A stretch of 64,000 nt of DNA from Mesorhizobium tianshanense (GTDB lineage Bacteria > Pseudomonadota > Alphaproteobacteria > Rhizobiales > Rhizobiaceae), in NCBI RefSeq assembly GCF_007830515.1, contig NZ_VLKT01000001.1, positions 238,394 through 302,393 of the forward strand, read 5' to 3'. A model generated the notes under the pieces. It made no database searches, had not been told where the DNA came from, and saw only the letters and a program-made list of their open reading frames with translations. Positions 7,992-17,523 of the stretch are shown here, in pieces (position 1 is the stretch's first letter; the number at the start of each line of letters is the position of its first letter). Made by a program: the position numbers and the translations under genes.

Positions 7992-9950
7992 TCACTCCAA
8001 CGTCGCGTATCTTGGCCTGAGGGAATAGGGAAGCGGGATGGAGCGCACCCGGGCAACCCGCGACGGGTTGCGAGCCTTGCTGCGCGCAGTCTTCTGGCTG
8101 ACAGCCTTCATCCGGCCGGTAGCGGCTGCGGCGCGGCCAGAGCGCGGCTTCTGCGGGGTTTCAATCTGCGCGCTGCGACGCTCAGCCCTGAGCCTGTCAT
8201 TGTCCGCCCGCGCGGCGGCCAGGTCGCGGGCAAGAGAAACAGTGGCTTTACGTTGCTTGTCCAGAGCTTCCCTCAGCCTGGAGACCTGTACCAAAAGCGC
8301 TCGGGCGGCGTCGCGCTCGAGGCGAGCTTTATCGAGCTCCTCATGGGTCGAGACTGCTGCAGCGCGTTCCCGTGCCAGAGCCTGAGCTGTCTCGGTTGCA
8401 GTCTGCTCGGCACGCTCTCTCGCTGTGACTGCACCGGTCCGTTCCTGCTCAGCCGCGTCCGCGCGCTCCACGAGCGCGGCACTGGCCAGTTTCATTTCCG
8501 CGAGATCGCGACGAAGGTCCTCTGACTTCTGGCGCTCGTCGTCGAGCATTCCGCTCGCTTGCGCCAGCGAAGCCTTGGCCTTGGCACGGTCCTTAGCGGC
8601 CTCGGCCTCAAGCTGCTCAATTTGTGCCCGCGCTCGCGCTAGATCGCCCGTCAGCCGGTCGGCTCGCTGACGCTGCAGATGAGCATCGGGCATCTCCGTA
8701 AAGACATAGTTGGTGGCTTCGCGCAGCAGCGCGCGGGCATCTCCCGCAATGCGCCGCAATGCGTCAAGCGTGCGGGCTGCCTCGAGCTCCTTGCGCAATC
8801 GCTCCTCGCGTGCTTTGTCGGCGGCTGCCATGCTTGCCCTCAGCGCATCGATCTGCTTGTGCGACTCGAGGAGCGCTCTCTGCAGAGCGGCGCTCCTGGC
8901 GCGCTCGCCTTCCGCCGTCCGGTGCGCCAGGCCGGCCAGTTCCCTCGCACCAACTGCCTGAGCACCGGCTGTCCCCAATTGCACCCGGGAAGCCGTGAGA
9001 TCCGGGCTGAGCAATTCGACACTCGTGCGCCTGCCTCCGTGGGCTGGTCTGTCTAATGCAGCACTCGCCTGAAGCTCGACGAGTCGCGAAAGGTCCCTAT
9101 GGGCGTAGCCTTGAGCCTGCGAAATGGCGGGGGCGATTTCGACCCAGTTTTGTCTCGTCATCGCATAGCCAAGCGGCACGGCCAGACAGATTGCGGCGAC
9201 GCCCAAGCGGGACACAAGGCCGATCGGCCTGCCAACGCGAGGAGGTGAGGCCGTCGCGATGGTCGGGTCGGGATCCAGGCTGAATCCTCCGCTTTGAGCT
9301 GTGGCCTTCAAACCGCGACGCGCCGGATTGGCCAACCGAGCAACTTTGCGCGGAGGAGCCTTATGACCCAGTTGGTTCCATGCTGACCCGTAAATTCGCT
9401 TCCCAGGTTCCGCGAGCGCGAGTTGTCTCGGCACACGGCTCAGAGCCCTCAACACTGGAATGCTTAGAGCGGCAAGATTAGCCGCCACCTGCCTATAAGC
9501 ATAGTCAGCGATTTCTCTGATCGATGTCGCAAGCCGGCCGGATTGCGGTATGTTCCTCGCGGAAGCGACAGCGTCGGTCTGGGCCACCGGCGAGCTCTCG
9601 CAAGGTTTGGAGATTACGTCGAAATACTCGATTCGCACCCCGAACCGAAGGTAATTGGCATTCTGAGGCCGAACATCCAGGTCTGCCATGTCTGAGGCCA
9701 CGGCAACCTGAGAAGAAGAAGCTGGCTCGGTTGCAAGGTCGGCCGGGCTTTCCCAATCCCAAGAAGACTCCTCGGGGAGATCAGATATGCATTCGCTCAG
9801 GTCGGCATCTGGTTTCATGCGACGCCGTTGCACAGCGATAAGGATACGCCGGAGCAAAAGACAGACGCCCACCGATGCAAGTGCTGCTATCCCGCCCAGG
9901 ACCGCGGGATCTGCGTTGTTTGCGTAAATTTCGGCAAGATGATTTGGCAT
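7992..9950 (-). CDS. Two-TM membrane protein with long coiled coil, unknown function
   Basis: Protein of 652 residues, not recognised as a named family. A first membrane segment near residues 16-36 (VLGGIAALASVGVCLLL) is followed by a polar stretch with acidic patches. A second membrane segment lies near residues 243-262 (GVAAICLAVPLGYAMT). From about residue 330 to 610 it is a near-continuous Ala/Glu/Arg-rich coiled coil (for example RAQIEQLEAEAAKDRAKA). The tail is strongly basic. The layout suggests an inner-membrane protein with an extended helical rod, perhaps structural or a scaffold. It is convergent with the secreted repeat protein. The start lacks a strong ribosome site, so the N-terminus is moderately certain. 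Confidence 0.75.
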   Translation of the reverse strand: MPNHLAEIYANNADPAVLGGIAALASVGVCLLLRRILIAVQRRRMKPDADLSECISDLPEESSWDWESPADLATEPASSSQVAVASDMADLDVRPQNANYLRFGVRIEYFDVISKPCESSPVAQTDAVASARNIPQSGRLATSIREIADYAYRQVAANLAALSIPVLRALSRVPRQLALAEPGKRIYGSAWNQLGHKAPPRKVARLANPARRGLKATAQSGGFSLDPDPTIATASPPRVGRPIGLVSRLGVAAICLAVPLGYAMTRQNWVEIAPAISQAQGYAHRDLSRLVELQASAALDRPAHGGRRTSVELLSPDLTASRVQLGTAGAQAVGARELAGLAHRTAEGERARSAALQRALLESHKQIDALRASMAAADKAREERLRKELEAARTLDALRRIAGDARALLREATNYVFTEMPDAHLQRQRADRLTGDLARARAQIEQLEAEAAKDRAKAKASLAQASGMLDDERQKSEDLRRDLAEMKLASAALVERADAAEQERTGAVTARERAEQTATETAQALARERAAAVSTHEELDKARLERDAARALLVQVSRLREALDKQRKATVSLARDLAAARADNDRLRAERRSAQIETPQKPRSGRAAAATGRMKAVSQKTARSKARNPSRVARVRSIPLPYSLRPRYATLE

Positions 9951-10827
9951 TGCCGTGCCTGTGCGCTCTTGTGTGTATTCTCAAGCTCGTGAAGCGGTGT
10001 TTGGTCCCTCACCTTGGTGCTGGCTAAAGCCTTCGGTCGCTCTCGAAGCTGTCACTTTCTTCGAGGTCCCTCCAGTGCTCGAATTGTTGTTGCATGGCGG
10101 AGCGCCGGTCGCGCGCTGTCGACATGCCGGCGCAGATGACGTTTGTTTGAAACGAAACTTGAAGATGCCGTGGCGCCAATTGTCGGTCGCCAAGGGCGCA
10201 CAGGCTCTGAAAAGCCGACTTGCATCTCTGCATCTCGACGTCCCGAGAGTTCTCCCACGGGTGCGTATCGTTGCGCATTTCCGGCTCTGGACGGTCCATT
10301 CTGATCTAAGCTAGGTCACAGACCGCCACGGTCAACCGTCACTCATATTAAACGTCGATCGGCAGCACTTCGGCCATGCAAAACGGCCGTTGCAGCGCCC
10401 GCTCTTGGTGGCGAATCTGGGTCGGTGCATGCACCGGCAATTGCCGCGATTTACCTTGTCCGTCAGGACCTGTGTTTACCTGCCCGGGTTGTCGGCCGTT
10501 GCGTCGGTGCTGCTGCGCTGGGCGTTAGCGCCGTCGCTCTGTTGCTCGGCCCACCCACCCGGACCGGTCGGAAAGCTAGGCTCTCCTTCCGCCTCTAGGC
10601 TCTCGTGGAACTCAGTGGCAGGTCTTCCCGGGTATTCGCGGCCGCTCGACAGGTGCCCTTGATGACCGGGATGGAGCTTCGCTTCATCGTTGCGGGCTTG
10701 GTCCGGCGGTTGGGCAGAGGCTGCCGTGGCAAACAGCGATCCGGCGATACGCTTTTCGTCACCCATGGCAGGGGAACCTTGCTGGTCGAGTAGGCGTTCA
10801 TACAGCGTCTGGCTCGGGGAGGAACAA
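9951..10827. other. Long intergenic stretch, one doubtful small frame
   Basis: No gene is well supported here. One minus-strand frame at 10476-10766 (96 residues, start MGDEKRIAGSLF, rich in Gly, Pro and Ser) has only a weak upstream purine stretch and no recognisable domain. It could be a small hypothetical gene or chance. The promoter of the coiled-coil gene should lie in the left part, but no clear elements are seen. Confidence 0.4.
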
Positions 10828-11187
10828 ATGAACCTGCAGAAGATCTACACCGCATTGCTCACCGCAGACCTTGTGGCGGCCGAAGGCTGGTATACGAAGC
10901 TGCTCGGTCGTGGACCGGATTACCGGCCGATGGACACGCTGGTGCAGTGGGAGCTCTTCGACCAGGGCGGGGTAGCGCTTTCAACCGACAGCGAGATCGC
11001 CGGCAGGGGCGTGATATTCCTTATCGTCGACGATGTCGCGGAGGAGCGCCGTAGGCTGCAGAGCCTGCGGATCGTGCTTGAGGACGATATTGAGGGCGAC
11101 TACTCGACGCTGGCGCAGGTGCGTGATCCTGACGGCAACCTGCTCACGCTGGCGACGCCGCCCTCGCGGCCCTATCCGCCGGCATGA
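10828..11187 (+). CDS. VOC (glyoxalase/bleomycin-resistance) family protein
   Basis: Small 119-residue protein with the vicinal-oxygen-chelate fold. It shows the N-terminal LTADLVAAEGWYTKLLG, a central WELFDQGGVALSTD strand pair and the C-terminal VRDPDGNLLTL motif that normally carries a metal-ligand Glu or substrate contact. ATG 10828 follows a good GGGGAGGAA site. VOC members include glyoxalases, dioxygenases and antibiotic-binding proteins. The typical His/Glu metal set is not complete here, so catalysis is uncertain. It stands alone, with long flanks on both sides. Confidence 0.85.
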   Translation: MNLQKIYTALLTADLVAAEGWYTKLLGRGPDYRPMDTLVQWELFDQGGVALSTDSEIAGRGVIFLIVDDVAEERRRLQSLRIVLEDDIEGDYSTLAQVRDPDGNLLTLATPPSRPYPPA

Positions 11188-11591
11188 TCCCGGCGGAAGA
11201 GCGAAATCCGCCTCACGCAAGAAACGCGTCGGCCATTTCATGGATTTCGTGGCCCCCGTCCACCGAAACAGGTTGCAGCATGGGTGTCGCCGGGGAGGAG
11301 GGCAGCGCTGTCGTACTGGAGTTGCAGGGGAGGCTGATACATCGCCTTCAAAGGTGGTTTGTCACCACGGCTTTTGCGGCGGGAACAGGGTAATGCGGTG
11401 AGCGGTGAGCGGTTAGCAGGATAGGGGCTTAAGCCGCCGAAGTTCAAAATCGCGCTTGGTGCAGTATAGGTGCACAGAGCGACTGCCAATGCCGTCAGCG
11501 GCGCCAGCTTTCACGGGCGCTACGAAATCGGCTGGCGTTGCGGTGTCAGCCGGCGCGCTGAATGTACGCTGCCGTGTCCTACGGGCGGAGT
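11188..11591. other. Intergenic stretch between convergent genes
   Basis: It separates the VOC gene from the convergent TPR regulator. Short frames exist but none is gene-like. A short GGTG/CACC inverted repeat and a GCGGTGA direct repeat are the only structure seen, and neither is convincing as a terminator. Confidence 0.45.
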
Positions 11592-13313
11592 TTAGGTCTG
11601 CCCGGCCAGGTCCTTGAATGCGAGTCCGGCCTTTTTGAGCGAACCGAGGAAGAAATCGACGTCCACTGGTCGAATGATCCGCATCGCGACCTCCTGCCGG
11701 AGTTTCTTGATCAAGCCTGGCGCGTTTTCTTCAAGCCAGACCCGCTCGCGCCGGGCGTCCGCTTCATATCCGCCCTCGCCGAAAATGGCGGCCGCTATGA
11801 TGTGATAGTTGGCATTGCCGGGAACCGTGGCTTTCCTGATCCACATGGCCGCCTGCGGATAATCGCCGCGAAAATAGGCGCAAAGGGCAAGCGCGGTCTC
11901 GTAATAGGCCAAGGGACCCGGATTGCGTGTGCGAGCTTCCGCCACCAGCGGGCAGCCGTCGTCCCATCCTCCTGAAAGCGCCAGCCGATATCCGTACTCG
12001 CCCATCAGTTCGGTATCGTTGGGGTTGATGCTCAAGGCACGTTTGCCCACGGACAGCGCCGCCTCGATCTCTTTGCTGAAATAGAGCGCGAACATTTCCG
12101 CCTGCAGGCCGCGGATGTTGAGCGGGTCCAGCTCCACGGCCCGCCTGGCCGCGGCAAGAGCGCGAGCGATCGAAGCCGAAGTCGCGGCTTCGTCGGAAGG
12201 GTAGAGGAATCGAATCTCGTCGATATAGGCTTGCGACAGCAGACCCCAGGCCGTGGCGTAGCCCGGGAAACGTTCAACGGCCTTCTCCAGGCAACCGCGC
12301 ACCGCTGGAAGTTCCTTTTGGTCGAGCTTTGCCCGGTATGCGTAGAAGGAAAGCGTGCAGGAATAGGCAGCCCAATCGTCGGGAGGATTCGAGACGTGGA
12401 GCGAGGCGTCGGCCTGAAAGATCACGCCATATGTCTGGGCCAGGCTCGTCGCCACTTTCTGTGCGATATTCGCCTCGGTCTCGAGAAGCGCGGCTACTCT
12501 TATCTCTCCATCATAACTGTCCGCCCACAGGACGGAGCCGTCGGCGCGGTTGATAAACCTGACCCGAAGCCGGAAGGAATCCGCCGACAGGTGGACGCTT
12601 CCCGCAAGAACAAAGCGCGATGGCGCGACCGAATTTTCGGAAGACTGGACGACGATGACATCCTTGAACTTAGAGAGTTGCCCGACAATTTCCTGTGTCA
12701 ATCCGCTCGCAATCGCCCTGGAGGCTTCCGTTCCTGAAAGATCGTCAAACGTCTCGACCAGCAGTCGCGGAATCTCAGGCGAAGTTGGGCGGACGCCGCC
12801 GCTCGCCAATCCCAACGCCAGAACAGCCAATGCCGCGACGGTAGCCGCGAGAGCTACCGTCAGCCATGATGCCCTCATCCATCGAGGAGGGGTCGGGACT
12901 TTCTCTGCCCAGTTAACCGGCAAGACCGGCTCAATGGTCTCGGGGGGCGATCGCGCCGAGAACGTTGGAACGTAACCGCCCTTCGGAATCGTGATGAGAA
13001 TTGGATCGTCGTGTCCGGCAGTCAGGTAGTAGCGCTCGAGCCCGCGCCGGAGGTGGCCAGCCTCGATGCGGACAATCGGATCCGTCTGCGGGTCGAAAGA
13101 CATATCGCGGCCGAACACTTCGACTGCGATCGAATAGGCTTTGATACGGTCACCGCGACCCTCCAACGTCTCCTCCACCACATGGCTGAGGAAGCGGCGT
13201 TCGCGACCGGTTGCATCGAAGTCCGCGCTGTTGAGGATCAGGGCAAGCTGGGCACGACAATCCTCTGGGGACAACCCTATGCCCCTCCCTGCGGCCGGTT
13301 CCGCCCGGATCAT
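11592..13313 (-). CDS. wHTH-like / TPR regulator of the rhizobial cyclase-associated type
   Basis: Protein of 573 residues. The N-terminal ~110 residues are the helical domain common to rhizobial cyclase-like TPR proteins (FLSHVVEETLEGRGDRIKAYSIAVEVFGR, then PIVRIEAGHLRRGLERYY). One membrane span follows (WLTVALAATVAALAVLALGL). Next is a FlgO/TolB-like segment (IPRLLVETFDDLSGTEASRAIASGL) and a C-terminal TPR array (residues ~330-560). ATG 13313 is preferred to one at 13379 because GAGGGAAC precedes it. The protein is likely an inner-membrane-anchored regulator, with the TPR part outside. No cyclase catalytic domain is present despite database habits of calling such proteins adenylate cyclase. 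Remnants of paralogues lie at 22574-22858 and 35299-35567. Confidence 0.75.
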   Translation of the reverse strand: MIRAEPAAGRGIGLSPEDCRAQLALILNSADFDATGRERRFLSHVVEETLEGRGDRIKAYSIAVEVFGRDMSFDPQTDPIVRIEAGHLRRGLERYYLTAGHDDPILITIPKGGYVPTFSARSPPETIEPVLPVNWAEKVPTPPRWMRASWLTVALAATVAALAVLALGLASGGVRPTSPEIPRLLVETFDDLSGTEASRAIASGLTQEIVGQLSKFKDVIVVQSSENSVAPSRFVLAGSVHLSADSFRLRVRFINRADGSVLWADSYDGEIRVAALLETEANIAQKVATSLAQTYGVIFQADASLHVSNPPDDWAAYSCTLSFYAYRAKLDQKELPAVRGCLEKAVERFPGYATAWGLLSQAYIDEIRFLYPSDEAATSASIARALAAARRAVELDPLNIRGLQAEMFALYFSKEIEAALSVGKRALSINPNDTELMGEYGYRLALSGGWDDGCPLVAEARTRNPGPLAYYETALALCAYFRGDYPQAAMWIRKATVPGNANYHIIAAAIFGEGGYEADARRERVWLEENAPGLIKKLRQEVAMRIIRPVDVDFFLGSLKKAGLAFKDLAGQT

Positions 13314-13595
13314 CTTGGTTCCCTCGCCTGACGTTCTGGGGTGACTACTCCCAGTTATATTTCTTTTTTCGCCGGTCACCTCTCGCTATGCAATTTTACA
13401 TGCGTGAGCCAATTCCTGCAATACTCCTGGTAGTAGTCTGAGCGGATAACATCCGGATGACGGCGACGATTGTGCCATGCAGCGGCAGATGACACCGATC
13501 GACAGTTAGGCGACGTCACCGGCAACGCAGTTTGCATTTGCGAGGCTTGGTGCCCACCGAACTCGCTACGGGATGTTCAGAAATTACCCTGTCAC

Positions 13596-13613
13596 CCACG
13601 TAACTTACATTCC
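13596..13613 (-). repeat. GGAATGTAAGTTACGTGG motif, copy 1
   Basis: On the minus strand this reads GGAATGTAAGTTACGTGG, identical over 18 bases to 35271-35288. The core GTAAGTTAC is a near-palindrome (GTAA-N-TTAC). It lies about 285 bases upstream of the intact TPR regulator. Confidence 0.7.
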
Positions 13614-13669
13614 GCAGCCGCCTCCATGCGATAGGCTACGGTGGTTTCGGGAAAATACGAATTTGCGCC

Positions 13670-13975
13670 ATGAGGATGGACGACGAACCGGCTGATAGAC
13701 AAAGAGCGGTCTCGGCGGCGGTGCGTCGGTTCCCGCAGTTTGAACTGGCGATCCATCGACTGATGGACCGAAGTGAGAGCTTTCAGGATATGTGCGAGGA
13801 ACTTGCTGAAGCGGAGCTCGCACTGTCGAGGATCGATAGGGTGCCGCCGGCATTGCGCGAGTCTAGACGAGCCGAATGGCAGGAACTGGTGGATCGGCTG
13901 GTTGGGGAAGTCGGAGCCGTGCTGCACGCGGACGCCACCCGGAAATCGCGTGTCATTCCTTGGCCGCCACGGTGA
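13670..13975 (+). CDS. Small hypothetical protein, all-helical
   Basis: Protein of 101 residues, charged and predicted helical (FPQFELAIHRLMDRSESFQDM, then CEELAEAELALSRID), with no signal peptide or membrane segment. Composition and codon use look like a real gene. A similar layout occurs in small conserved proteobacterial proteins of unknown role. It lies just upstream of an outer-membrane-like protein, separated by 25 bases, and could be co-transcribed with it. Confidence 0.6.
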   Translation: MRMDDEPADRQRAVSAAVRRFPQFELAIHRLMDRSESFQDMCEELAEAELALSRIDRVPPALRESRRAEWQELVDRLVGEVGAVLHADATRKSRVIPWPPR

Positions 13976-14000
13976 GCGGCCAGAATTAGCGGAGGCTGGC

Positions 14001-14819
14001 TTGGAATTTCTGTCAGGCAATCGACCTCTGCAAACCATAGCAGCCGTGCTCCCGGCCCTGCTTGTCGCCACGGCGGCGTGGGCCCAGGATGACACCCAGG
14101 ATCTCGCCAAGAAGCTATCCAATCCGATCGCCTCGCTGATCAGCGTGCCGTTCCAGTTCAACTACGACAGCGGCTATGGCCCGAACGATGGTGACAAAGC
14201 CTATGTCAATGTGCAGCCGGTCATCCCGATCACGCTCAACGACAACTGGAACCTGATATCGCGCACCATCTTGCCGATTGCCTGGCAGCACGACATTGCA
14301 GGACCATCCGGCGACCAGTCCGGGCTCGGCGACATAACCCAAAGCCTGTTCTTCTCGCCTTCCCAACCCACAGCGAGCGGGATCATCTGGGGTGTCGGCC
14401 CGGTGTTTCTATTGCCCACTGCGACTGACGAGTTCCTTGGCGGAAAAAAATGGGGAGCGGGACCGACCGGCGTCGTCTTGAAGCAATTCGATGGGTGGAC
14501 GGTCGGCATGCTGGCCAACCACATTTGGTCATTTGCAGGCGACAGCGACCGCAGCGATATAAATTCCACTTTCCTGCAGCCTTTCGTCTCTTACACGACG
14601 AAGGATGCCTGGACCTTCACGCTCAATACCGAGAGCGCCTACAATTGGGAGACGCATCAATGGTCGGTCCCGATCAACTTCCAGGTCTCGAAGCTGGTTG
14701 TGATCGACAAGCAGCCAATCAGCCTCTTCGCCGGTGTGCGGTATTGGGCGGTAAGCCCCGATAGCGGACCCGACGGCTTCGGATTCCGCACGGGAATTAC
14801 CCTGCTGTTCCCGAAGTAG
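14001..14819 (+). CDS. Putative outer-membrane beta-barrel protein (transporter-like)
   Basis: Exported protein of 272 residues. TTG 14001 is chosen because GGAGG lies five bases upstream; the frame opens earlier, but that part overlaps the preceding gene in another frame. A signal peptide (IAAVLPALLVATAAWAQ) is followed by alternating aromatic/polar strands such as VPFQFNYDSGYG, NDNWNLISRTILPIAW and VPINFQVSKLVV. The last residue pattern (GITLLFPK) is barrel-like. The pattern resembles the MetA/phenol-pathway type of outer-membrane proteins often annotated as transporters. Substrate unknown. Confidence 0.75.
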   Translation: MEFLSGNRPLQTIAAVLPALLVATAAWAQDDTQDLAKKLSNPIASLISVPFQFNYDSGYGPNDGDKAYVNVQPVIPITLNDNWNLISRTILPIAWQHDIAGPSGDQSGLGDITQSLFFSPSQPTASGIIWGVGPVFLLPTATDEFLGGKKWGAGPTGVVLKQFDGWTVGMLANHIWSFAGDSDRSDINSTFLQPFVSYTTKDAWTFTLNTESAYNWETHQWSVPINFQVSKLVVIDKQPISLFAGVRYWAVSPDSGPDGFGFRTGITLLFPK

Positions 14820-14994
14820 ACCCAGAACTATCCTTCCTTGACAGCAACAAATGAACCGCTGTCGACATGAAAAACGATCGGAATCCGATATCCATTAGCT
14901 GAGCGGCGCGAATACATATATGGTGTCACTGCGGGCGTGCAGTGATGATCGCATCGGACATGAAGTAAAAGACGGAATTAGAGGGGACTTCGAT

Positions 14995-15810
14995 ATGGGG
15001 ATCATCCGAGCTCTCGTGTTGGCTTGGGCGGGAACAGCGGCAGCGCTGTTTGCGGTGCCGGCGATCGCCGCGGACGCTGCGACGCAACTTCCTGAAACCG
15101 CCCCCGCGCCTGCTGAAGCCGCGCCCGCGCCGGTCTGGACCTTCACCGCAGAGCCCTATTTCTGGATGGCAGGCATGAAGGGCAGGGTCGGCGTCAGGGG
15201 CCTGTCGCCGGCGGATATCGATGTCGATTTCAGCCAGATCTTCGACCACATCGATTGGTCTCCCCCGCCGGTCATGTTTGCCGGTGAGGCGCGCAATGGC
15301 CGCTATGCTCTTTTCACCGACTTCATCTACCTGGGACTCGAGGCCGATGGCACGTCGGCAGGCCCGTTGGCTCTTTCGGCCGAAGCGGACATGAACACGG
15401 TGGTGTGGACCTTCGGCGGCTCCTATCGGGTCCTCGACAATGGCACCGCGACCTTGGACGTTCTGGCCGGCGGACGGCTCTGGTACCTGGATACGGATTT
15501 GACCGTTACTGGCCCTCTCGCCACGAATGAGGCCAGCGGCAGCAAGACCTGGGTCGACCCCTTGATTGGTGTGGCCGGCGATGTTGCTCTCGGTAACGGA
15601 TTCGGGCTCCATGGCGAGGCGGATGTCGGTGGCTTCGGTGTTGGCGCCGACATCGATTGGCAAGTGCAGGGCACGCTTCAATACCGGTACAGTGATTCGG
15701 TCACGCTGGAAGCGGGCTATCGCTACCTTGCCGTAGACTACGACGACGACGGGTTTGTGTTTGACATAGCAATGCAGGGACCGATCATCGGCGCCAGATT
15801 TCGGTTCTGA
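14995..15810 (+). CDS. Outer-membrane beta-barrel protein, OmpA/Omp25-like
   Basis: Protein of 271 residues with a signal peptide (LVLAWAGTAAALFAVPAIAA) and a short Pro/Ala linker. About eight predicted amphipathic strands follow (WTFTAEPYFWMAGMKG, TVVWTFGGSYRVL, LEAGYRYLAVDYDDDG). It ends in the aromatic ARFRF expected for recognition by the barrel-assembly machinery. ATG 14995 has GAGGGG upstream. It is likely a structural or adhesion barrel. A separate signal-bearing barrel gene sits immediately upstream, so the pair may be expressed together. Confidence 0.8.
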   Translation: MGIIRALVLAWAGTAAALFAVPAIAADAATQLPETAPAPAEAAPAPVWTFTAEPYFWMAGMKGRVGVRGLSPADIDVDFSQIFDHIDWSPPPVMFAGEARNGRYALFTDFIYLGLEADGTSAGPLALSAEADMNTVVWTFGGSYRVLDNGTATLDVLAGGRLWYLDTDLTVTGPLATNEASGSKTWVDPLIGVAGDVALGNGFGLHGEADVGGFGVGADIDWQVQGTLQYRYSDSVTLEAGYRYLAVDYDDDGFVFDIAMQGPIIGARFRF

Positions 15811-15973
15811 TTGGATTTGAGCCGGGGGTCAAATAGATCATGGCCGCGTGTCTGAGTAATCGCATCGCGAAGTTCGCGCCAGCAGTACAGTGCTGATCGT
15901 TTCCGCTCCTGGTTGCGGGGCGGCTTTTGCTGCCCGAGGACGCTTTGGGACGGCTTCGAAACGGGAGGAGAGT

Positions 15974-17284
15974 TTGGGGAACTGTTTCGTGAGCCTCTCC
16001 AAGGTCAGGCGTGTCAGCAACGTTTTGCTGGCGTCGGCATTGGTTGGCCTGCTGTGGGGGTGCGCGTCCCGTCCGACGAATGTGCTGCTGCCCGTGGCCG
16101 ATACCTCCCCTTCCTCCAGCAAGGTGGAGATGCTGGTCGCAACGACACGCAGTCGTTCCTCCAATCCGGCACAAATGTATACGGGCGAGCGCGGACTGGC
16201 CCCTTCGTTCGCGGAAATCACGGTGTCGATCCCTCCGGCATCGGTCCGCAAGGTTGGAGAGGTGGCATGGCCCAAGAAGCTGCCATCGAACCCGGCAACC
16301 GATTTCGCGGTTGTAAGAGCCGAGGAAATAACTCCGGAGACCGCGAAGGAGTGGCTTAGCGCCTCCGTCACGAAGAGCCCGGATCACAGCGTCCTCGTCT
16401 TTATTCACGGATTCAACAATCGCTTTGAAGACTCGGTCTATCGCTTTGCGCAGATCGCGAAGGATACGGGCACGCAGAGCGTCCCGATCCTGGTCACATG
16501 GCCCTCCCGAGGCAGTGCGCTGGCGTATGGCTACGACCGTGAAAGCACCAACTACACGCGAAATGCCCTCGAACTGCTGTTCCAATATCTGGCACGCGAT
16601 CCTGAAATCAAGGAAGTTTCGATCCTCGCCCATTCGATGGGCAACTGGCTTGCGTTGGAAGGCTTGCGCCAGATGGCCATCCGCAATGGCGGCCTTCCAG
16701 CGAAGTTCAAAAACGTCATGCTGGCCGCGCCCGACGTCGATGTCGACGTGTTTCGCACTCAGATTGCCGACATGGGCAAACAGCACCCGCAGTTCACCCT
16801 CTTCGTCTCGCAGGACGATCGCGCGCTCAAAGTTTCGCGACGGGTCTGGGGCAATATCCCCCGGCTCGGATCAATTGACCCGGAACAAGCTCCATACAAG
16901 GAAGAACTCGAGAGCAACAATATTACCGTCATCGATATGACGAAAGTCAAATCGGGAGATCGCTTGCATCACGGCAAATTCGCGTCGTCACCGCAGATCG
17001 TGCAACTGATTGGGACGCGTATTGCCGGCGGCCAGACGTTGACCGACAACAGGATAGGCCTGGGCGACACGATCATTCACGCAACGACCGGTGCGGCGGC
17101 AGCGGCGGGCAGCGCGGCAGGGTTGGTGATTGCGGCGCCTGTTGCAGCGGTCGATCAAAACAGCAGAGAAAATTTGGGCAGTCACATCGGCGCCCTGACA
17201 GGTTCTGAGACCGGCCAGAAATCGAGTGCTGGCGTCAAGAATTGCGCCCTGCCAGCACCGTCCGCGAAGAAGTGCAAGACATAG
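15974..17284 (+). CDS. Alpha/beta hydrolase lipoprotein (DUF900-type)
   Basis: Protein of 436 residues. The N-terminal signal ends in a lipobox (ASALVGLLWGC), so it is probably a lipoprotein. The hydrolase domain shows VLVFIHGFNNRFEDSVYRF (oxyanion loop), the nucleophile elbow ILAHSMGNWLALE with Ser in HSMGN, an acid candidate in MLAAPDVDVDVF, and a His candidate in DRLHHGKF. This matches the DUF900 family of esterase-like proteins. TTG 15974 has GGGAGG five bases upstream; GTG 15989 with GGGGA is the alternative. The C-terminal ~80 residues are Ala/Gly-rich and look like a low-complexity tail. The substrate is unknown. Confidence 0.82.
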   Translation: MGNCFVSLSKVRRVSNVLLASALVGLLWGCASRPTNVLLPVADTSPSSSKVEMLVATTRSRSSNPAQMYTGERGLAPSFAEITVSIPPASVRKVGEVAWPKKLPSNPATDFAVVRAEEITPETAKEWLSASVTKSPDHSVLVFIHGFNNRFEDSVYRFAQIAKDTGTQSVPILVTWPSRGSALAYGYDRESTNYTRNALELLFQYLARDPEIKEVSILAHSMGNWLALEGLRQMAIRNGGLPAKFKNVMLAAPDVDVDVFRTQIADMGKQHPQFTLFVSQDDRALKVSRRVWGNIPRLGSIDPEQAPYKEELESNNITVIDMTKVKSGDRLHHGKFASSPQIVQLIGTRIAGGQTLTDNRIGLGDTIIHATTGAAAAAGSAAGLVIAAPVAAVDQNSRENLGSHIGALTGSETGQKSSAGVKNCALPAPSAKKCKT

Positions 17285-17343
17285 TGCTTTGAAGGGCACC
17301 CCAGATCCATGTCGCCGGACGGTAAAGCTGGGAGAACAGCGCG

Positions 17344-17523
17344 ATGAAACTCAGTCGACGCTATTTCAGAATAGGTTCGGCGCCAGCTCTGGGGCTTCCA
17401 GCACTTGGCTCCAAAAGCGCGCAGGCTGCTGAAATAACCGAGGCTGAAGGCCGCGTCATCGCCAAGGAGGCCTACGACAAAGCAATCGAGATGCCCGATC
17501 AGCGAAGGGAAAGTCAGCAATGA
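17344..17523 (+). CDS. Short exported protein, possibly a truncated remnant
   Basis: A 59-residue frame with a Tat-like start (KLSRRYFRIGSAPALGLPAL) and cleavage near AQAAE. It continues EGRVIAKEAYDKAIEMP and then stops. The segment ending IAKEAY resembles the beginning of secreted DUF1254-type proteins, so this may be their N-terminal stub. The resemblance is a recollection, not a search result. Its stop overlaps the start of the next gene (ATGA), so it may still serve as a coupling leader. Confidence 0.45.
   Translation: MKLSRRYFRIGSAPALGLPALGSKSAQAAEITEAEGRVIAKEAYDKAIEMPDQRRESQQ

Noticed and set aside
10476..10766. A 96-residue minus-strand frame
   Set aside because: Weak ribosome site, Gly/Pro/Ser-rich composition and no relative recognised; kept only as a note in the intergenic entry.
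11592..13313. Adenylate cyclase activity for the TPR regulator
   Set aside because: No class III cyclase catalytic domain is present; only the associated N-terminal and TPR regions are seen.
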